This document shows positions 18,936 through 29,122 of a stretch of 64,000 nt of DNA, piece after piece (within the stretch, counting starts at the first letter, position 1; each line of letters opens with the position of its first letter). Under the pieces are notes generated by a model. That model had not been told where the DNA came from, ran no database searches, and saw nothing but the letters and a program-made list of their open reading frames with translations. Source of the DNA: Lachnospiraceae bacterium (lineage in GTDB: Bacteria; Bacillota; Clostridia; Lachnospirales; Lachnospiraceae); assembly GCA_900168235.1 (NCBI GenBank), contig FUZG01000015.1, positions 45,534 through 109,533 on the forward strand, written 5' to 3'. Made by a program: the position numbers and the translations under genes.

Positions 18936-20461
18936 ATATATTCCATATACAATTCGCTGAACATGGTATCGGATGCGAGCGAGATCTCCTCTGCTTTTTT
19001 TGCGATTTCCGGCATGATGCGGTTCGCATTCTCATCTAAAAGTGCCATTACTGCGCCCTTAAGGGATGTATTACCTGCCGGCTTTACCATGGGAAGTATC
19101 TCTCGCGGGATAAGCCCTATGTCCGCCGCCTTTTCCATATTCAGAAAAAATCCGAAACCACCTGCTATATAGACTGTCTCAAGCTCTTCCGGCTTTATGC
19201 CGTATCTCTTTACCAGAACTTCCATACCTGCACGGACTGCGCTCTTTGCGAGCTGGAGCTCCCTGATGTCCTGCTCTGTAAAGCTTATCCCGGGAGCAAG
19301 TTCGTATCCCTCGTCAAACCATTCTTCATCAAGCATCCCGGTATCATCCATGATCCCAGTCCGTAAAAGCTCAGCCGTGGTCTCGATGACTCCTGTTCCG
19401 CAGATTCCTACGGGTTCTGCATCCTCTATGGTCTTTATCAGCGGTCTCTTACTATCCTTATCGATCTCCACACCGCATATGGCTCCTGCGATACTTCCTG
19501 TTCCGCAGGAGATATTTCCGCCTTCAAAAGCGGGGCCCGCCGCCGTTGATGTGACAAGTATCCTGTCCTTATTTCCGACCGCCATCTCCCCGTTCGTTCC
19601 CAGATCCACGAGTAAAACAGGCTTCTCTCTGTCAAAAACTCCGCAGGCATACATGCCCGATACGATATCCGAACCAACATATGTTGTGACTCCGGGGAGC
19701 ATCGTTACTACCGCCGAATCCAGGTCTGTCCTGTTAAAAACTTTTTCAGCCGTGAAATCTTCCTGCTTTAGGGACACGGCTTCAAATGGAAATACACCGA
19801 GCGTCTCGCAGGAGTAGCCCATGAGGAGATGCTGCATGGTAGTGTTCCCCGCGACAGTTATACGGCGAATCTTCCCCTTCGGGACAGCATATTTTTGTAC
19901 AAGATCATCTATCCCGCGGTTCAGGTCATCACGGATTATCCTCTGCAGTTCCTCACCGTGACCATCATTTGATGCCTGTATACGGCTCACTACATCAGCC
20001 CCAAAACTCCTCTGATGATTTATGGCTGTGACTGTACCGATAGCGTTCCTCAGTGTTATGTCAACCAGACTCAGTGCAAGCGTGGTAGAACCTATGTCTA
20101 TCGCTATTCCAAAGTCATGCTGCGGATCTGCTGTATCCGGAATTTCTCCTGCGCTTTCGTCTCCGAGGGCATGGATATTTTCCTCATCCTGCCACAGAAG
20201 CTCTATCTGAAGTTCATTTTCATCAGGCGTGACCTCTGCCATACAGGCAAGACGTATGCCATCCTCAATCTCTGCATCCGTGAGGCAGTTTCTGTCCGCA
20301 CCAGTTACAGGCAGACTGCCATTCTGCACTCTAATACGGCATTTTCCGCATACACCTCTGCCCCCGCACTGCGCAGGCATATATATACCATTCTCAGATA
20401 AAAGCTCTCCGATGGTGCAATTTTTTGTTACTTCAACAGCTCCCTTATCTTTGATATTCAT
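18917..20461 (-). CDS. RACo-like corrinoid reactivation protein ([2Fe-2S] ferredoxin plus ASKHA ATPase)
   Basis: 514 residues. The N-terminal 80 residues are a plant-type ferredoxin domain ([10 protein letters not shown] at 32-41 and Cys 73), expected to carry one [2Fe-2S] cluster. From about 115 an ASKHA ATPase fold follows: [55 protein letters not shown]. This is the layout of RACo/RamA-type proteins that use ATP to reduce inactive cob(II)alamin in corrinoid enzymes. It is the last gene of the cobalamin run, ten bases from a MetH activation-domain gene, so methionine synthase is a plausible client. That client assignment is an inference. Confidence 0.85.
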   Translation of the reverse strand: MNIKDKGAVEVTKNCTIGELLSENGIYMPAQCGGRGVCGKCRIRVQNGSLPVTGADRNCLTDAEIEDGIRLACMAEVTPDENELQIELLWQDEENIHALGDESAGEIPDTADPQHDFGIAIDIGSTTLALSLVDITLRNAIGTVTAINHQRSFGADVVSRIQASNDGHGEELQRIIRDDLNRGIDDLVQKYAVPKGKIRRITVAGNTTMQHLLMGYSCETLGVFPFEAVSLKQEDFTAEKVFNRTDLDSAVVTMLPGVTTYVGSDIVSGMYACGVFDREKPVLLVDLGTNGEMAVGNKDRILVTSTAAGPAFEGGNISCGTGSIAGAICGVEIDKDSKRPLIKTIEDAEPVGICGTGVIETTAELLRTGIMDDTGMLDEEWFDEGYELAPGISFTEQDIRELQLAKSAVRAGMEVLVKRYGIKPEELETVYIAGGFGFFLNMEKAADIGLIPREILPMVKPAGNTSLKGAVMALLDENANRIMPEIAKKAEEISLASDTMFSELYMEYMMFDEK

Positions 20462-20470
20462 AACCTATCC

Positions 20471-21112
20471 TTATATATTCATCCCGCGCATGGGACAATT
20501 AATCATGCCGCAGTTTTTACAGTCATGCTTTATATTAAATTCATCAACATCATTTGAAATAGTATAGATATGACCGTTTGACTTGATCGGGCGGATCATA
20601 TATCCATCCGTGATGGTGATCCCGAGATTTTTCTCCGCCTGAAGTATCTCCCACGTATCCCTCTGGGCCTCCATGGGAATCAGATTCGGCGCCTCATAAC
20701 CCTGATGGATACCGAGTCCCTTTTCTATGCAGTGAGCTCTTATATTTTCCGCGAGCAGCTCTCCGTAGTTAAATAGTGAGCTGTCCGCCATGAAATCGAC
20801 CATCATGCCTTCCAGCATATCTTCATCTGATTTCTTACGGATATATTCCACTATCTCCGGCCCCAATGTCGCCATGGAATAGACCACATCGCGCCCGATA
20901 AAAAGATCCTCGTTGCCCCCGTTTACCCTAAGCTTATCAAAAGCAAACGCCCCCTTAGGGTGAATTAAGCTCTTTACTGCGTCTTCATTCTCTTCATAAA
21001 TATCGCAAAGTTCGGAAAACGCCGGATTTTCCTCCGTGCACTGCATCAGCGCAAGCGCAGTTTTCAAATCCGGCGATACATTTTTTTCTTCATGCAAAAT
21101 GATCTCTATCAT
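20471..21112 (-). CDS. Stand-alone B12-dependent methionine synthase activation-domain protein
   Basis: 213 residues resembling the C-terminal activation (SAM-binding) domain of MetH, here as its own protein. Seen: ATLGPEIVEYI, ADSSLFNYGELLAENIR, GYMIRPIKSNGHIYTIS and a C-terminal cluster C198, C201, C206 in CKNCGMINCPMRG. The Cys set is absent from E. coli MetH and suggests a metal or Fe-S site in the Clostridia form. The start overlaps the cbiJ fusion stop by four bases (ATGA), indicating translational coupling. It likely works with the adjacent RACo-like protein. Confidence 0.82.
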   Translation of the reverse strand: MIEIILHEEKNVSPDLKTALALMQCTEENPAFSELCDIYEENEDAVKSLIHPKGAFAFDKLRVNGGNEDLFIGRDVVYSMATLGPEIVEYIRKKSDEDMLEGMMVDFMADSSLFNYGELLAENIRAHCIEKGLGIHQGYEAPNLIPMEAQRDTWEILQAEKNLGITITDGYMIRPIKSNGHIYTISNDVDEFNIKHDCKNCGMINCPMRGMNI

Positions 21113-22320
21113 ATTTCTTTTTCCATCATTTCACGGATTCTGGCGGCTGTCCGCTTTACGTATCCGTGGTCTTTTCCGTCACCAACGATACCTATGCTGG
21201 TCTTTTCATCAGTATAGACCGCAGGAAAATAAAAACTGCTCTCTTCTCTGCAATCGGCTGTGCTGACAAGGATATGGTGCGACGCACAGTATTCATAGAT
21301 CCTGTGATTTACGTCTCTCTTATTGGTTGACGCCACCACAAGATATGCATTTCTGCAATCGCCGTCAGCGTACTCTCTCTGTTCCCACTTAACTGATCTC
21401 ATAAGTTCAGGCTCTGCCGTATCAGGAGAAAACACGGTAACCTCAGCTCCGTACTTTAGAAGAGTCCTTATACGTCTGCACCCTATCTCTCCTGCACCTA
21501 TGACCACCACTCGTTTTCCTGCAAGCGAGATAAAAAGCGGGAATCTCGGATAGGCATCCTCTTTTTCAGCCCTTTCAAGGATCATACTCCGGACTTCTTC
21601 CATGGAATAGCCGTCCTCATTCTCGTTCGGACGCCTTATTACCAGTATCTTCATGCCAAGATCTCTTGCCGCCCTTATTTTTTCCTCAAAACCGCCTATT
21701 TTTCCCGCACTCTTCGTAACTAACCAGTCCGCGCCGTAAGTCTTGAAGGCTTCAAAATTTTGTTCATAGGAAAATGGACCGAGCTCAAATATCGCGTGCC
21801 TGATGCCAAGCTTCTCACATTTATACCGTGCATCATCAACAGGAAGGACTCTGGCAATGAGACGCTTTCTGTAATCCGGTATCACTGTATATTCATGAAG
21901 CTCCTTACTTCCGGTCGATACAAATATCCTGCCCGAAGCATGCCGCGCCAGATATTCCGCAGCTTCCCTCACGCTTCCTGCAGTCATGTCATATGCGTCA
22001 CCCGGGTCACTGGTATCAGCCCGGAGAAGCCGTATGTACTCTTTTCCGACTCTTCCGCAGGCTTCGATTATATTTTTTGTAACATCCACTGCATAAGGGT
22101 GCGTCGCATCCACGACCAGCGAAAAGTCACGGATAAGCTCCTCCATCTGGAACACATTGAGACGTCCCGTACGGACCGTCACATGCGGAAGGAACACTTC
22201 ATCCATCACCATTTCACCGTATTCTGTCGCGACACTCACACAGGTCTCGATATGATCATCACTTAGGAGCGAAGCAAGCGCTCTGCCCTCACTTGTACCG
22301 GAAAAAATAAGAATCCTCAT
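21109..22320 (-). CDS. cbiJ: Cobalt-precorrin-6A reductase fused to precorrin-2 dehydrogenase
   Basis: 403-residue two-domain enzyme. Residues 1-250 are CbiJ/CobK: ILIFSGTSEGRALA at the N-terminus, VVDATHPYAVDVT, IFVSTGSKEL and VTKSAGKIGGFEEKI. Residues 258-403 are a Met8/CysG-N type precorrin-2 dehydrogenase: FISLAGKRVVVIGAGEIGCRR, VVASTNKRDVN and FYFPAVYTDEKTSIGI. The first domain saturates the corrin ring. The second oxidises precorrin-2 to sirohydrochlorin, the substrate for cobalt insertion in the anaerobic route. A ferrochelatase part is not included. The start follows cobT by seven bases. Confidence 0.9.
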   Translation of the reverse strand: MRILIFSGTSEGRALASLLSDDHIETCVSVATEYGEMVMDEVFLPHVTVRTGRLNVFQMEELIRDFSLVVDATHPYAVDVTKNIIEACGRVGKEYIRLLRADTSDPGDAYDMTAGSVREAAEYLARHASGRIFVSTGSKELHEYTVIPDYRKRLIARVLPVDDARYKCEKLGIRHAIFELGPFSYEQNFEAFKTYGADWLVTKSAGKIGGFEEKIRAARDLGMKILVIRRPNENEDGYSMEEVRSMILERAEKEDAYPRFPLFISLAGKRVVVIGAGEIGCRRIRTLLKYGAEVTVFSPDTAEPELMRSVKWEQREYADGDCRNAYLVVASTNKRDVNHRIYEYCASHHILVSTADCREESSFYFPAVYTDEKTSIGIVGDGKDHGYVKRTAARIREMMEKEI

Positions 22321-22327
22321 AAAATAC

Positions 22328-23398
22328 CTACTTCAAAACCTCGTATGTCTCGTCACCGTTCCAGTTGTCCCATGTAGCGAGATTTACATATACGTCATGC
22401 ACCATATCAAGGAGCGGGAAAAGCGTCATGGCTCCCGTACCCTCGCCGCAGCATAAATCTGCCGTAACGACAGGTGACAACCCCAGCTCTTCAAGGAGAA
22501 TATGAGACGCAGGCTCCTTTGATACGTGTGATGCAAGGATAAAATCCCGTGCTGTCGGACATATCCTTATCGCAGTAAGTGCGCTTACCGCAGATATAAA
22601 ACCGTCTATCACGATAGGTATGCGGTATATGGCTCCTCCAAGGAAAACTCCTGTGAGCCCTGCGATATCAAGACCTCCAACCTTTGACAGTACATCGATC
22701 GGATCATCTGTGTCAGGCTTCAGAAAATCTATCGCTTTTCCGATCACTTCTATCTTTCGCTTCAGACCTTCACTGGTGAGTCCTGCGCCCCGTCCTGTCA
22801 CATCTTCCACAGGCTTATTAAGGAGAACTGCCGTCATCGCACTGCTTGTCGTGGTATTTCCGATGCCCATCTCACCCGTTGCAATGATGTCGTAGCCTTT
22901 ATCCTTAAGCTCCTTCACCTTCTCTATTCCGAGAAGTATCGCCCGCACCGCTTCCTCGCGGGTCATTGCAGGCTCTTTTGCCATGTTCCGTGTTCCATGG
23001 GCGATCTTTACCGCAGAATCAGTAAGTCCCGGCACGTCCTCCGTGACACCTATATCCACAGGAAAAATATCGCATCCCGCACGCTTTGCCATATAGCATA
23101 CGCTGGTGTCACCTGACAAAAAATTGCTGCTCACCACCGCCGTCATGTGCTGTTTTGACTGGCTTATGCCCTCTTCAACAACACCGTTATCCGCGCACAT
23201 GATGATGAGACCCTTTTTCTCAAGCGAAAAATCGTCCCTGCATCTGATGCCTGCTATCCTTGTAATGACATTTTCCAGCTTTCCAAGGCTGAAAAGCGGT
23301 TTTGTGACTGCGAGCCAGTGCTTTTTACTTATCTCCATTGTCTTTTCATCAAGACCTGTCACACTGTCCAGCAGTCTCTTTAATTCATTATCCATCAT
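22328..23398 (-). CDS. cobT: Nicotinate-nucleotide-dimethylbenzimidazole phosphoribosyltransferase
   Basis: Activates the lower-ligand base by transferring phosphoribose from nicotinate mononucleotide. 356 residues from ATG 23398; a TTG just upstream is also in frame. Family motifs are MCADNGVVEEGISQSKQ, GEMGIGNTTTSSAMTA, GRGAGL and the C-terminal CCGEGTGAM. No bluB or bza genes for dimethylbenzimidazole are in the window, so the base may be imported or made elsewhere. Spacing to hemL is 12 bases. Confidence 0.95.
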   Translation of the reverse strand: MMDNELKRLLDSVTGLDEKTMEISKKHWLAVTKPLFSLGKLENVITRIAGIRCRDDFSLEKKGLIIMCADNGVVEEGISQSKQHMTAVVSSNFLSGDTSVCYMAKRAGCDIFPVDIGVTEDVPGLTDSAVKIAHGTRNMAKEPAMTREEAVRAILLGIEKVKELKDKGYDIIATGEMGIGNTTTSSAMTAVLLNKPVEDVTGRGAGLTSEGLKRKIEVIGKAIDFLKPDTDDPIDVLSKVGGLDIAGLTGVFLGGAIYRIPIVIDGFISAVSALTAIRICPTARDFILASHVSKEPASHILLEELGLSPVVTADLCCGEGTGAMTLFPLLDMVHDVYVNLATWDNWNGDETYEVLK

Positions 23399-23410
23399 CA
23401 ATATCCTTCG

Positions 23411-24700
23411 TCAGACTCCGAAATATTCGCACATATCAAAAAGAGTCTGATTCAGGTCTTTCATCGTATGTGCATCCGAAAGGAATATCGCCTCAAACTG
23501 GCTGGGTCCGAGATAATTGCCCTTATCGATCATGAATCGGAAATAATCCGCAAATTTCTCCGTATCAGAGGTCTGCGCAGATGCATAATCCGTAACTTCC
23601 TGATCTGTAAAGTAAAGACAGCTGAGAGATCCCACGCCGTTTACCTTGTAAGGCAGACCTGCGCTCTCCAGTATCTGTCTCATTCCCTTTCGGAAAAATT
23701 CTCCCATCTTGTTAAGCTCTTCATAGATCGTAGGATTTCTTCTGAGTATCATGAGCTGCTCGTATCCGGCTCTCATCGCCACGGGATTTCCGCTGAGGGT
23801 TCCCGCCTGATAAACTCGTCCCACAGGAGCCGCCATCTCCATGATGGCTCTCTTTCCGCCGTATGCACCGACAGGCATACCGCCGCCGATGATCTTTCCA
23901 TAGGTCACGAGATCAGGCTTCACGCCGTAATATCCGATCGCGCCATCTGCTTTCAGTCTGAATCCTGTGATGACTTCATCGAATATCAGGACCGCGCCGT
24001 TTGATGTGCAGAGGTCACGAAGTCCTTCGAGGAATCCGGGCTTTGGCTCTACCACACCCATATTTGCCGCAACAGGCTCAACTATCACACATGCGATCTC
24101 ATCAGGATTTTCAGAGAAAAGCCGTTCAACGCTTACGAGGTCATTGTAGCTTGCGGTGAGAGTGTCCCGCACTGCACCCTCGGGTACGCCTGCACTTCCG
24201 GGAACACCTGCGGTCATTAGTCCTGAACCCGCCGAAACCAGCAGTGCATCTGCATGTCCGTGGTAACAACCCGCAAACTTTATGATCTTATTTCTGCCCG
24301 TATAGCCTCTTGCCACACGGATTGCGCTCATGACAGCTTCCGTACCTGAATTTACCATACGAACCATTTCCACTGCCGGAACCATCTCTGTGATGAGCTC
24401 AGCCATCTTGACTTCGATATCCGCACATGCGCCGTAGCTCATTCCCTGATCTATCTGCTCATGAACAGCCGCCAAAACACGTCTGTCATTATGTCCGAGG
24501 ATCATCGGTCCCCATGAACCGATGTAGTCTATGTACTTATTTCCGTCCTCATCCCAGAGATACTCGCCTTTTGCCTTTGTAATGAATCTCGGCTGTCCTC
24601 CTACAGGAGAAAAAGCTCTTACGGGGCTGTTCACACCACCCGGTATCACTTGCACGGCTCTTGAAAACAGCTCTTTACTTTTTTCAATTTCCATGGACAT
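23411..24700 (-). CDS. hemL: Glutamate-1-semialdehyde 2,1-aminomutase
   Basis: Converts glutamate-1-semialdehyde to 5-aminolevulinate with pyridoxal phosphate. 429 residues with GGVNSPVRAF near the N-terminus, NSGTEAVMSAIRVARGYTGR, CYHGHADALLVSAGSG and the PLP lysine region VTYGKIIGGGMPVGAYGG. The start overlaps the hemB stop as TAATG, so the two are coupled. Together with hemA it supplies the C5 route to tetrapyrroles. Confidence 0.96.
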   Translation of the reverse strand: MSMEIEKSKELFSRAVQVIPGGVNSPVRAFSPVGGQPRFITKAKGEYLWDEDGNKYIDYIGSWGPMILGHNDRRVLAAVHEQIDQGMSYGACADIEVKMAELITEMVPAVEMVRMVNSGTEAVMSAIRVARGYTGRNKIIKFAGCYHGHADALLVSAGSGLMTAGVPGSAGVPEGAVRDTLTASYNDLVSVERLFSENPDEIACVIVEPVAANMGVVEPKPGFLEGLRDLCTSNGAVLIFDEVITGFRLKADGAIGYYGVKPDLVTYGKIIGGGMPVGAYGGKRAIMEMAAPVGRVYQAGTLSGNPVAMRAGYEQLMILRRNPTIYEELNKMGEFFRKGMRQILESAGLPYKVNGVGSLSCLYFTDQEVTDYASAQTSDTEKFADYFRFMIDKGNYLGPSQFEAIFLSDAHTMKDLNQTLFDMCEYFGV

Positions 24701-25689
24701 TATCCTATTTCTCCTTTTCTGATAAGGTCTGCGATCTCACACGCAAAATATGTGATAAGGATATCTGCGCCTGCCCTGAACATGCAGACTGCGCTCTCGC
24801 CTATTATCTTCTTTTCATCGATAAAACCAAGCTTTGCTCCTGCCTTTATCATGCTGTATTCACCGCTCACGCTGTAGAGTGCTACCGGTCGTTCAGTGTA
24901 CTCCTTAACCTTTGTCAGCACATCGAGATATGCCATTCCGGGCTTTACCATAAGGATGTCAGCTCCCTCTTCCACATCGAGCTGAGCTTCCTTTATGGCT
25001 TCACGGACATTGTGGAAGTCCATCTGATAGCTCTTTCTGTCACCGAAGGACGGCGCAGAGCCTGCCGCATCGCGGAACGGTCCGTAAAAAGCGGACGCAT
25101 ATTTCACAGCATAGGACATGATGGGGATATTCACGAATCCTGCCTCATCAAGCGCTTCTCTCATGGCGCCTATCCTGCCGTCCATCATGTCTGAGGGAGC
25201 GACCATATCTGCACCTGCCTTTGCATGGGAGACTGCGATCCTGTTCAGCATCTCAAGCGTTTTATCATTATCTACGTACTCTCCGCAGAGGATACCGCAG
25301 TGACCGTGGGAAGTGTATTCGCACATGCAGATATCCGTGATGCAGAACATTTCAGGATATTTTTTCTTGATAAATCTAAGAGCTTTCTGGATGATGCCGT
25401 TGTCATCATAGGCGCCTGAACCAGTCTCGTCCTTGTGATCCGGAACGCCGAATAAAAGTACGGAATAAACCTCGTGCTCTTCAAGCTCATCGAGAAGCTC
25501 CGGCAGGCGGTCAATACTCCATCTGTACTGCCCCGGCATGGTCTCTATCTCTTCCTTTATCCCTTCACCCTCAACCACGAAAAAAGGATAAATGAGACTG
25601 TCCACAGACATCCGTGTCTCCCTTACCATACGTCTGAGCACGGGCTTTGTCCGCAGTCTTCTCGGTCTCTCTGTTAATTCATACTTCAT
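24700..25689 (-). CDS. hemB: Delta-aminolevulinic acid dehydratase (porphobilinogen synthase)
   Basis: Condenses two 5-aminolevulinates to porphobilinogen. 329 residues, normal length. Seen: DSLIYPFFVVEGEG, CEYTSHGHCGI, SDMMDGRIGAMREALDE, the active-site lysine in SYAVKYASAFYGPFRDAAGSA, and the second one in DILMVKPGMAYLD. CEYTSHGHCGI includes Cys residues of the metal-site region. It is followed directly by hemL with a one-base overlap and preceded by cbiP with a 31-base gap. Confidence 0.96.
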   Translation of the reverse strand: MKYELTERPRRLRTKPVLRRMVRETRMSVDSLIYPFFVVEGEGIKEEIETMPGQYRWSIDRLPELLDELEEHEVYSVLLFGVPDHKDETGSGAYDDNGIIQKALRFIKKKYPEMFCITDICMCEYTSHGHCGILCGEYVDNDKTLEMLNRIAVSHAKAGADMVAPSDMMDGRIGAMREALDEAGFVNIPIMSYAVKYASAFYGPFRDAAGSAPSFGDRKSYQMDFHNVREAIKEAQLDVEEGADILMVKPGMAYLDVLTKVKEYTERPVALYSVSGEYSMIKAGAKLGFIDEKKIIGESAVCMFRAGADILITYFACEIADLIRKGEIG

Positions 25690-25720
25690 ATTTGATTCCT
25701 TTCCGTACTTCCATTACCGT

Positions 25721-27238
25721 TCAGATTCCTTCGTCAAGGATCCTGTATATACTTTCCATATCCAGATTTTCCCGGACAGCATCAGCGAGAATATCGTACT
25801 GACGCTCTTTATATTCCTTCATGTTAAAACTTTTTACATGCGTGCTGTCAAGTCCTTTGCTTTCAAGGATCGCAGAAACTATGGCTGATGCAACATTGTC
25901 ACTGTCAAAAATACCATGGACATACGTGCCGTAGACATTTCCTGATGATACGCCGTCAGCTTTCGTGTCTGCGCTTCCTCCGGCAGTGATTTCCTTAAGT
26001 TCATTCATGGGATGCGCTCCGTCTAAAATAGATGACACTCCCATATGGATCTCATAGCCCGCAAATTTTTGTCCATTAAGGCACTTAAAAATACCAGACA
26101 CGTCCTTAAATGTGCCCTCAATACGTGTCCTTGTTTTCTCCTCTTCAAAAACCGTGGTTATGGGAAGGAGCCCTAAACCTGCTACCTCTCCCTTGTGCTC
26201 AGCCCCAAGAGGATCGACAATTTTTTCGCCGAGCATCTGATAGCCTCCGCATATGCCGAAAACAGCTTTGCCGCGTGACGCATGCTGTTTTATTCTGGCT
26301 TCTATGCCGTTTTCACGAAGCCACAGGAGATCCCCGATGGTGTTCTTTGTGCCGGGGAGCATGATGATATCCGGGTCTCCCATATCCGACACCCGGTCAA
26401 CGTACCTCACACTCACGCTTTCGATACATTCAAGTGCATTAAAATCCGTAAAATTAGAGATTCTAGGAGTCCGTATCACGGCGATGTCCACAGCCCCAAC
26501 CGTATCTTTTTTACGGAATCTCTCAGTCAGGCTGTCTTCATCGTCGATATCCAGTCTCACATAGGGCACGACTCCCGTTACAGGAACTTTTGCCCGCTCT
26601 TCCAGCATCTTAAGCCCGGGTTCCAGAATACTCTTGTCTCCGCGGAACTTATTTATGACAAGCCCTTTTACATAATCCTTTTCATCATCTTCAAGGAGCA
26701 TCATGGTTCCGATGAGCTGAGCGAATACTCCGCCCCGGTCAATGTCACCTACAAGGAGTACCGGAGCCCCCGCCATCTTTGCCATGCCCATATTTACGAT
26801 ATCGTCAGCCTTCAGGTTTATCTCCGCAGGACTTCCCGCACCTTCCAGCACGATGATATCGTACTCTTTATCCAGCTTCTCAAAAGCCTTCATGATATCA
26901 GGGATAAAATCCTTCTTCCGCCTGTAGTAATCCACTGCGGACATAGTTCCCATGACTTCGCCGTTCACGATGACCTGTGAACCGGTGTCATTCGTGGGCT
27001 TTAAGAGGATCGGGTTCATCGCCACATCAGGCTCTATCCCCGCGGCTTCTGCCTGCATGACCTGTGCGCGGCCCATTTCCAGACCATTTTCAGTTATGTA
27101 TGAATTAAGTGCCATGTTCTGGGACTTAAAAGGGGCGACCCTGTATCCGTCCTGCTTAAATATCCGACAGAGTCCCGCTGCCAGCAGGCTTTTCCCTGCG
27201 TTAGACATAGTCCCCTGAACCATGATCTTTTTTGCCAT
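25721..27238 (-). CDS. cbiP: Cobyric acid synthase
   Basis: ATP- and glutamine-dependent amidation of adenosylcobyrinate a,c-diamide at four positions. 505 residues. The N-terminal half is a dethiobiotin-synthetase-like ATPase ([20 protein letters not shown]-loop, [11 protein letters not shown]). The C-terminal half is a glutamine amidotransferase with nucleophile Cys in [13 protein letters not shown] and [10 protein letters not shown] near the end. Usually called cobQ in aerobic nomenclature. It lies six bases after cobD. Confidence 0.96.
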   Translation of the reverse strand: MAKKIMVQGTMSNAGKSLLAAGLCRIFKQDGYRVAPFKSQNMALNSYITENGLEMGRAQVMQAEAAGIEPDVAMNPILLKPTNDTGSQVIVNGEVMGTMSAVDYYRRKKDFIPDIMKAFEKLDKEYDIIVLEGAGSPAEINLKADDIVNMGMAKMAGAPVLLVGDIDRGGVFAQLIGTMMLLEDDEKDYVKGLVINKFRGDKSILEPGLKMLEERAKVPVTGVVPYVRLDIDDEDSLTERFRKKDTVGAVDIAVIRTPRISNFTDFNALECIESVSVRYVDRVSDMGDPDIIMLPGTKNTIGDLLWLRENGIEARIKQHASRGKAVFGICGGYQMLGEKIVDPLGAEHKGEVAGLGLLPITTVFEEEKTRTRIEGTFKDVSGIFKCLNGQKFAGYEIHMGVSSILDGAHPMNELKEITAGGSADTKADGVSSGNVYGTYVHGIFDSDNVASAIVSAILESKGLDSTHVKSFNMKEYKERQYDILADAVRENLDMESIYRILDEGI

Positions 27239-27244
27239 CTTAAT

Positions 27245-28321
27245 CTATTCCTCCGCCTGTCCGCATAGCCTTTTCAGTTCCCGGATAAGCATCTCATTTT
27301 CCTCATGTTTCCTGACCGCTATGCGGAAGAAACCCTCGCCAAGTCCCCTGTAATCCGAGCAGTTCCGGATCAGTATATTTGCTTTAAGCAGTGCCTTATC
27401 AAGGCTTTCACCATTAATAAGCGAAGCCTTGAATAAAATGTAATTTGCATCCGTATCAAAAACTTTTATCTTTTCATCAGGGAAGCTTCGGAGCTCATCC
27501 ATCAGATACCGCCGCTCCTCTGCCACATAGCGCCGGGTCTCTTCCTCGATATCACTGCACCCACAGGCGGCGATGCCTGCTCCCTCTGCCACCACCGAAA
27601 CACTCCAGGGCTGGCGTACATCCTGCATGGCATCGATAAGCTCTGTGTCATAGGTCATGGCATACCCGATACGGAGCCCCGGTACTGCGTACATTTTTGT
27701 AAAGGCTTTAACGACCATCGCTGTATGTGCATATTTTTGCAGAAAAGGCACCATCGTAAGGTCTGACACACTCTCCGCAAAATCAATAAAACACTCATCG
27801 ATAATGAGGCGTGCGCCTTTTTCCATGCACCTGTCCGCGATCTTCATCATGAGCTCACGGCTTATCACCCTGCCTGTAGGGTTATTTGGATTGCAGATAA
27901 ATACGAGATCCACGTCCTCGTCGATATCCTGCAAGATATCTTCTCCTATCTGAAACCCCGTATCCTCAGACAAAATATGATACTTTTTCTCTGCACCTGT
28001 CACGTTTACCGCACGCTCATATTCCGCAAATGCAGGAGCCGTGAGAAGCACTTTTTTAGGCTTACATGCGAGCACTGCATTGAAAATGAGCTCTGCCGCG
28101 CCGTTCCCGCAGATTATATTTTCCCGGGGGACACCCTCTTTTGCTCCGATCGCTTCCCTGAGCCTCCTGCACTCCACATCAGGATACCGCTCAAGATTAT
28201 CTAAAGAAGCTCCCGCCGCACTGAGGATTCTTTTATCCACGCCGAACGGGCTTATATTTACAGAGAAATCCAGTATATTTCCTTCATAGGAGTAAATATC
28301 TCCTCCATGAGTTTTTATCAT
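27245..28321 (-). CDS. cobD: Threonine-phosphate decarboxylase (aminotransferase fold)
   Basis: Likely makes (R)-1-aminopropan-2-ol phosphate from L-threonine phosphate for the nucleotide-loop linker. 358 residues of the class I/II aminotransferase family. THGGDIYSYEG at the N-terminus is typical of CobD-type rather than HisC. Also seen: FVICNPNNPTGRV-like segment, IIDECFIDF, and the PLP lysine in VVKAFTKMYAVPGLRIGY. The position between cobS and cbiP supports cobD over histidinol-phosphate aminotransferase. Here cobD is the Salmonella sense of the name, not cbiB. Confidence 0.9.
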   Translation of the reverse strand: MIKTHGGDIYSYEGNILDFSVNISPFGVDKRILSAAGASLDNLERYPDVECRRLREAIGAKEGVPRENIICGNGAAELIFNAVLACKPKKVLLTAPAFAEYERAVNVTGAEKKYHILSEDTGFQIGEDILQDIDEDVDLVFICNPNNPTGRVISRELMMKIADRCMEKGARLIIDECFIDFAESVSDLTMVPFLQKYAHTAMVVKAFTKMYAVPGLRIGYAMTYDTELIDAMQDVRQPWSVSVVAEGAGIAACGCSDIEEETRRYVAEERRYLMDELRSFPDEKIKVFDTDANYILFKASLINGESLDKALLKANILIRNCSDYRGLGEGFFRIAVRKHEENEMLIRELKRLCGQAEE

Positions 28322-28360
28322 CTAATGTACCACTTATCTTTTTAAGCTAATGCCGTGCCG

Positions 28361-29122
28361 TTAAATATAGTGAAGCACCACAATCCCTATCACTGCCGCG
28401 AGTTCATTGATCTGCAGGAAATACCCTGCAAGATCCCCTGTTATACCACCGAAATTATGCATACAGTTGTAGTAATGATATGCATATGTGACAACTCCCA
28501 CTGTAAAGAGAACCAGCGCCCCGAGCGGAGACCAGACCCACGAAACTATGAGCGACACTACCGCATACAGGATCATGGATGCAAGCACCACACCCTTTTC
28601 CGACGCCTGACTAAAGGTTTTTAAGAGCCCTTTCTTTCTGGCATTTGGAAAGAGCACCACGGCAGAACCGCTCAGTGCTCTCGAAAGACAGAAATTTACA
28701 GCCGCTATCGGAAGCAGTTCTTCCGTAAGCTCACTTAAAAATCCCACATACAGCACAAAGTAAACCAGTCCGCCGATTATGGCAAATGCACCGGAATTTG
28801 AGTCTTTCAGTATCTCAAGCCGCTTCTCATGGTCTCCGTAGGAATTTATCCCGTCCATGGTATCGAGGAATCCGTCAAAGTGGATCCCTCCGGTTATCAA
28901 AATGGGAAGCACCGCCATTATGCATCCAAAGAGCAGTTCCGATACCTCGATCCTGATAAGGAACCTTCCAAGGAGATAAAAAAGCAGACCTTCTACAGCA
29001 CCTATCAGCGGAAAAAAGCACATGGCGTATTTCATGCCCTTTTCTTCCCATTTCATTACGGGCATCGGGATCTTGCTGTACATTGAAAACGCGATCACAA
29101 ACGCCTGAATTGCTGTTTTCAT
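28361..29122 (-). CDS. cobS: Adenosylcobinamide-GDP ribazoletransferase (cobalamin synthase)
   Basis: Joins alpha-ribazole to adenosylcobinamide-GDP, a late membrane-bound step. 253 residues with about six hydrophobic helices. The N-terminal FVIAFSMYSKIPMP and GGIHFDGFLDTMDGINSYG with its metal-binding Asp residues are diagnostic. ATG 29122 overlaps the cbiA stop as ATGA and is preferred to an in-frame start 11 codons upstream. Confidence 0.94.
   Translation of the reverse strand: MKTAIQAFVIAFSMYSKIPMPVMKWEEKGMKYAMCFFPLIGAVEGLLFYLLGRFLIRIEVSELLFGCIMAVLPILITGGIHFDGFLDTMDGINSYGDHEKRLEILKDSNSGAFAIIGGLVYFVLYVGFLSELTEELLPIAAVNFCLSRALSGSAVVLFPNARKKGLLKTFSQASEKGVVLASMILYAVVSLIVSWVWSPLGALVLFTVGVVTYAYHYYNCMHNFGGITGDLAGYFLQINELAAVIGIVVLHYI

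Noticed and set aside
27245..28321. Histidinol-phosphate aminotransferase (hisC)
   Set aside because: The fold is shared, but the N-terminal THGGDIYSYEG and the position inside the cobalamin run favour threonine-phosphate decarboxylase.
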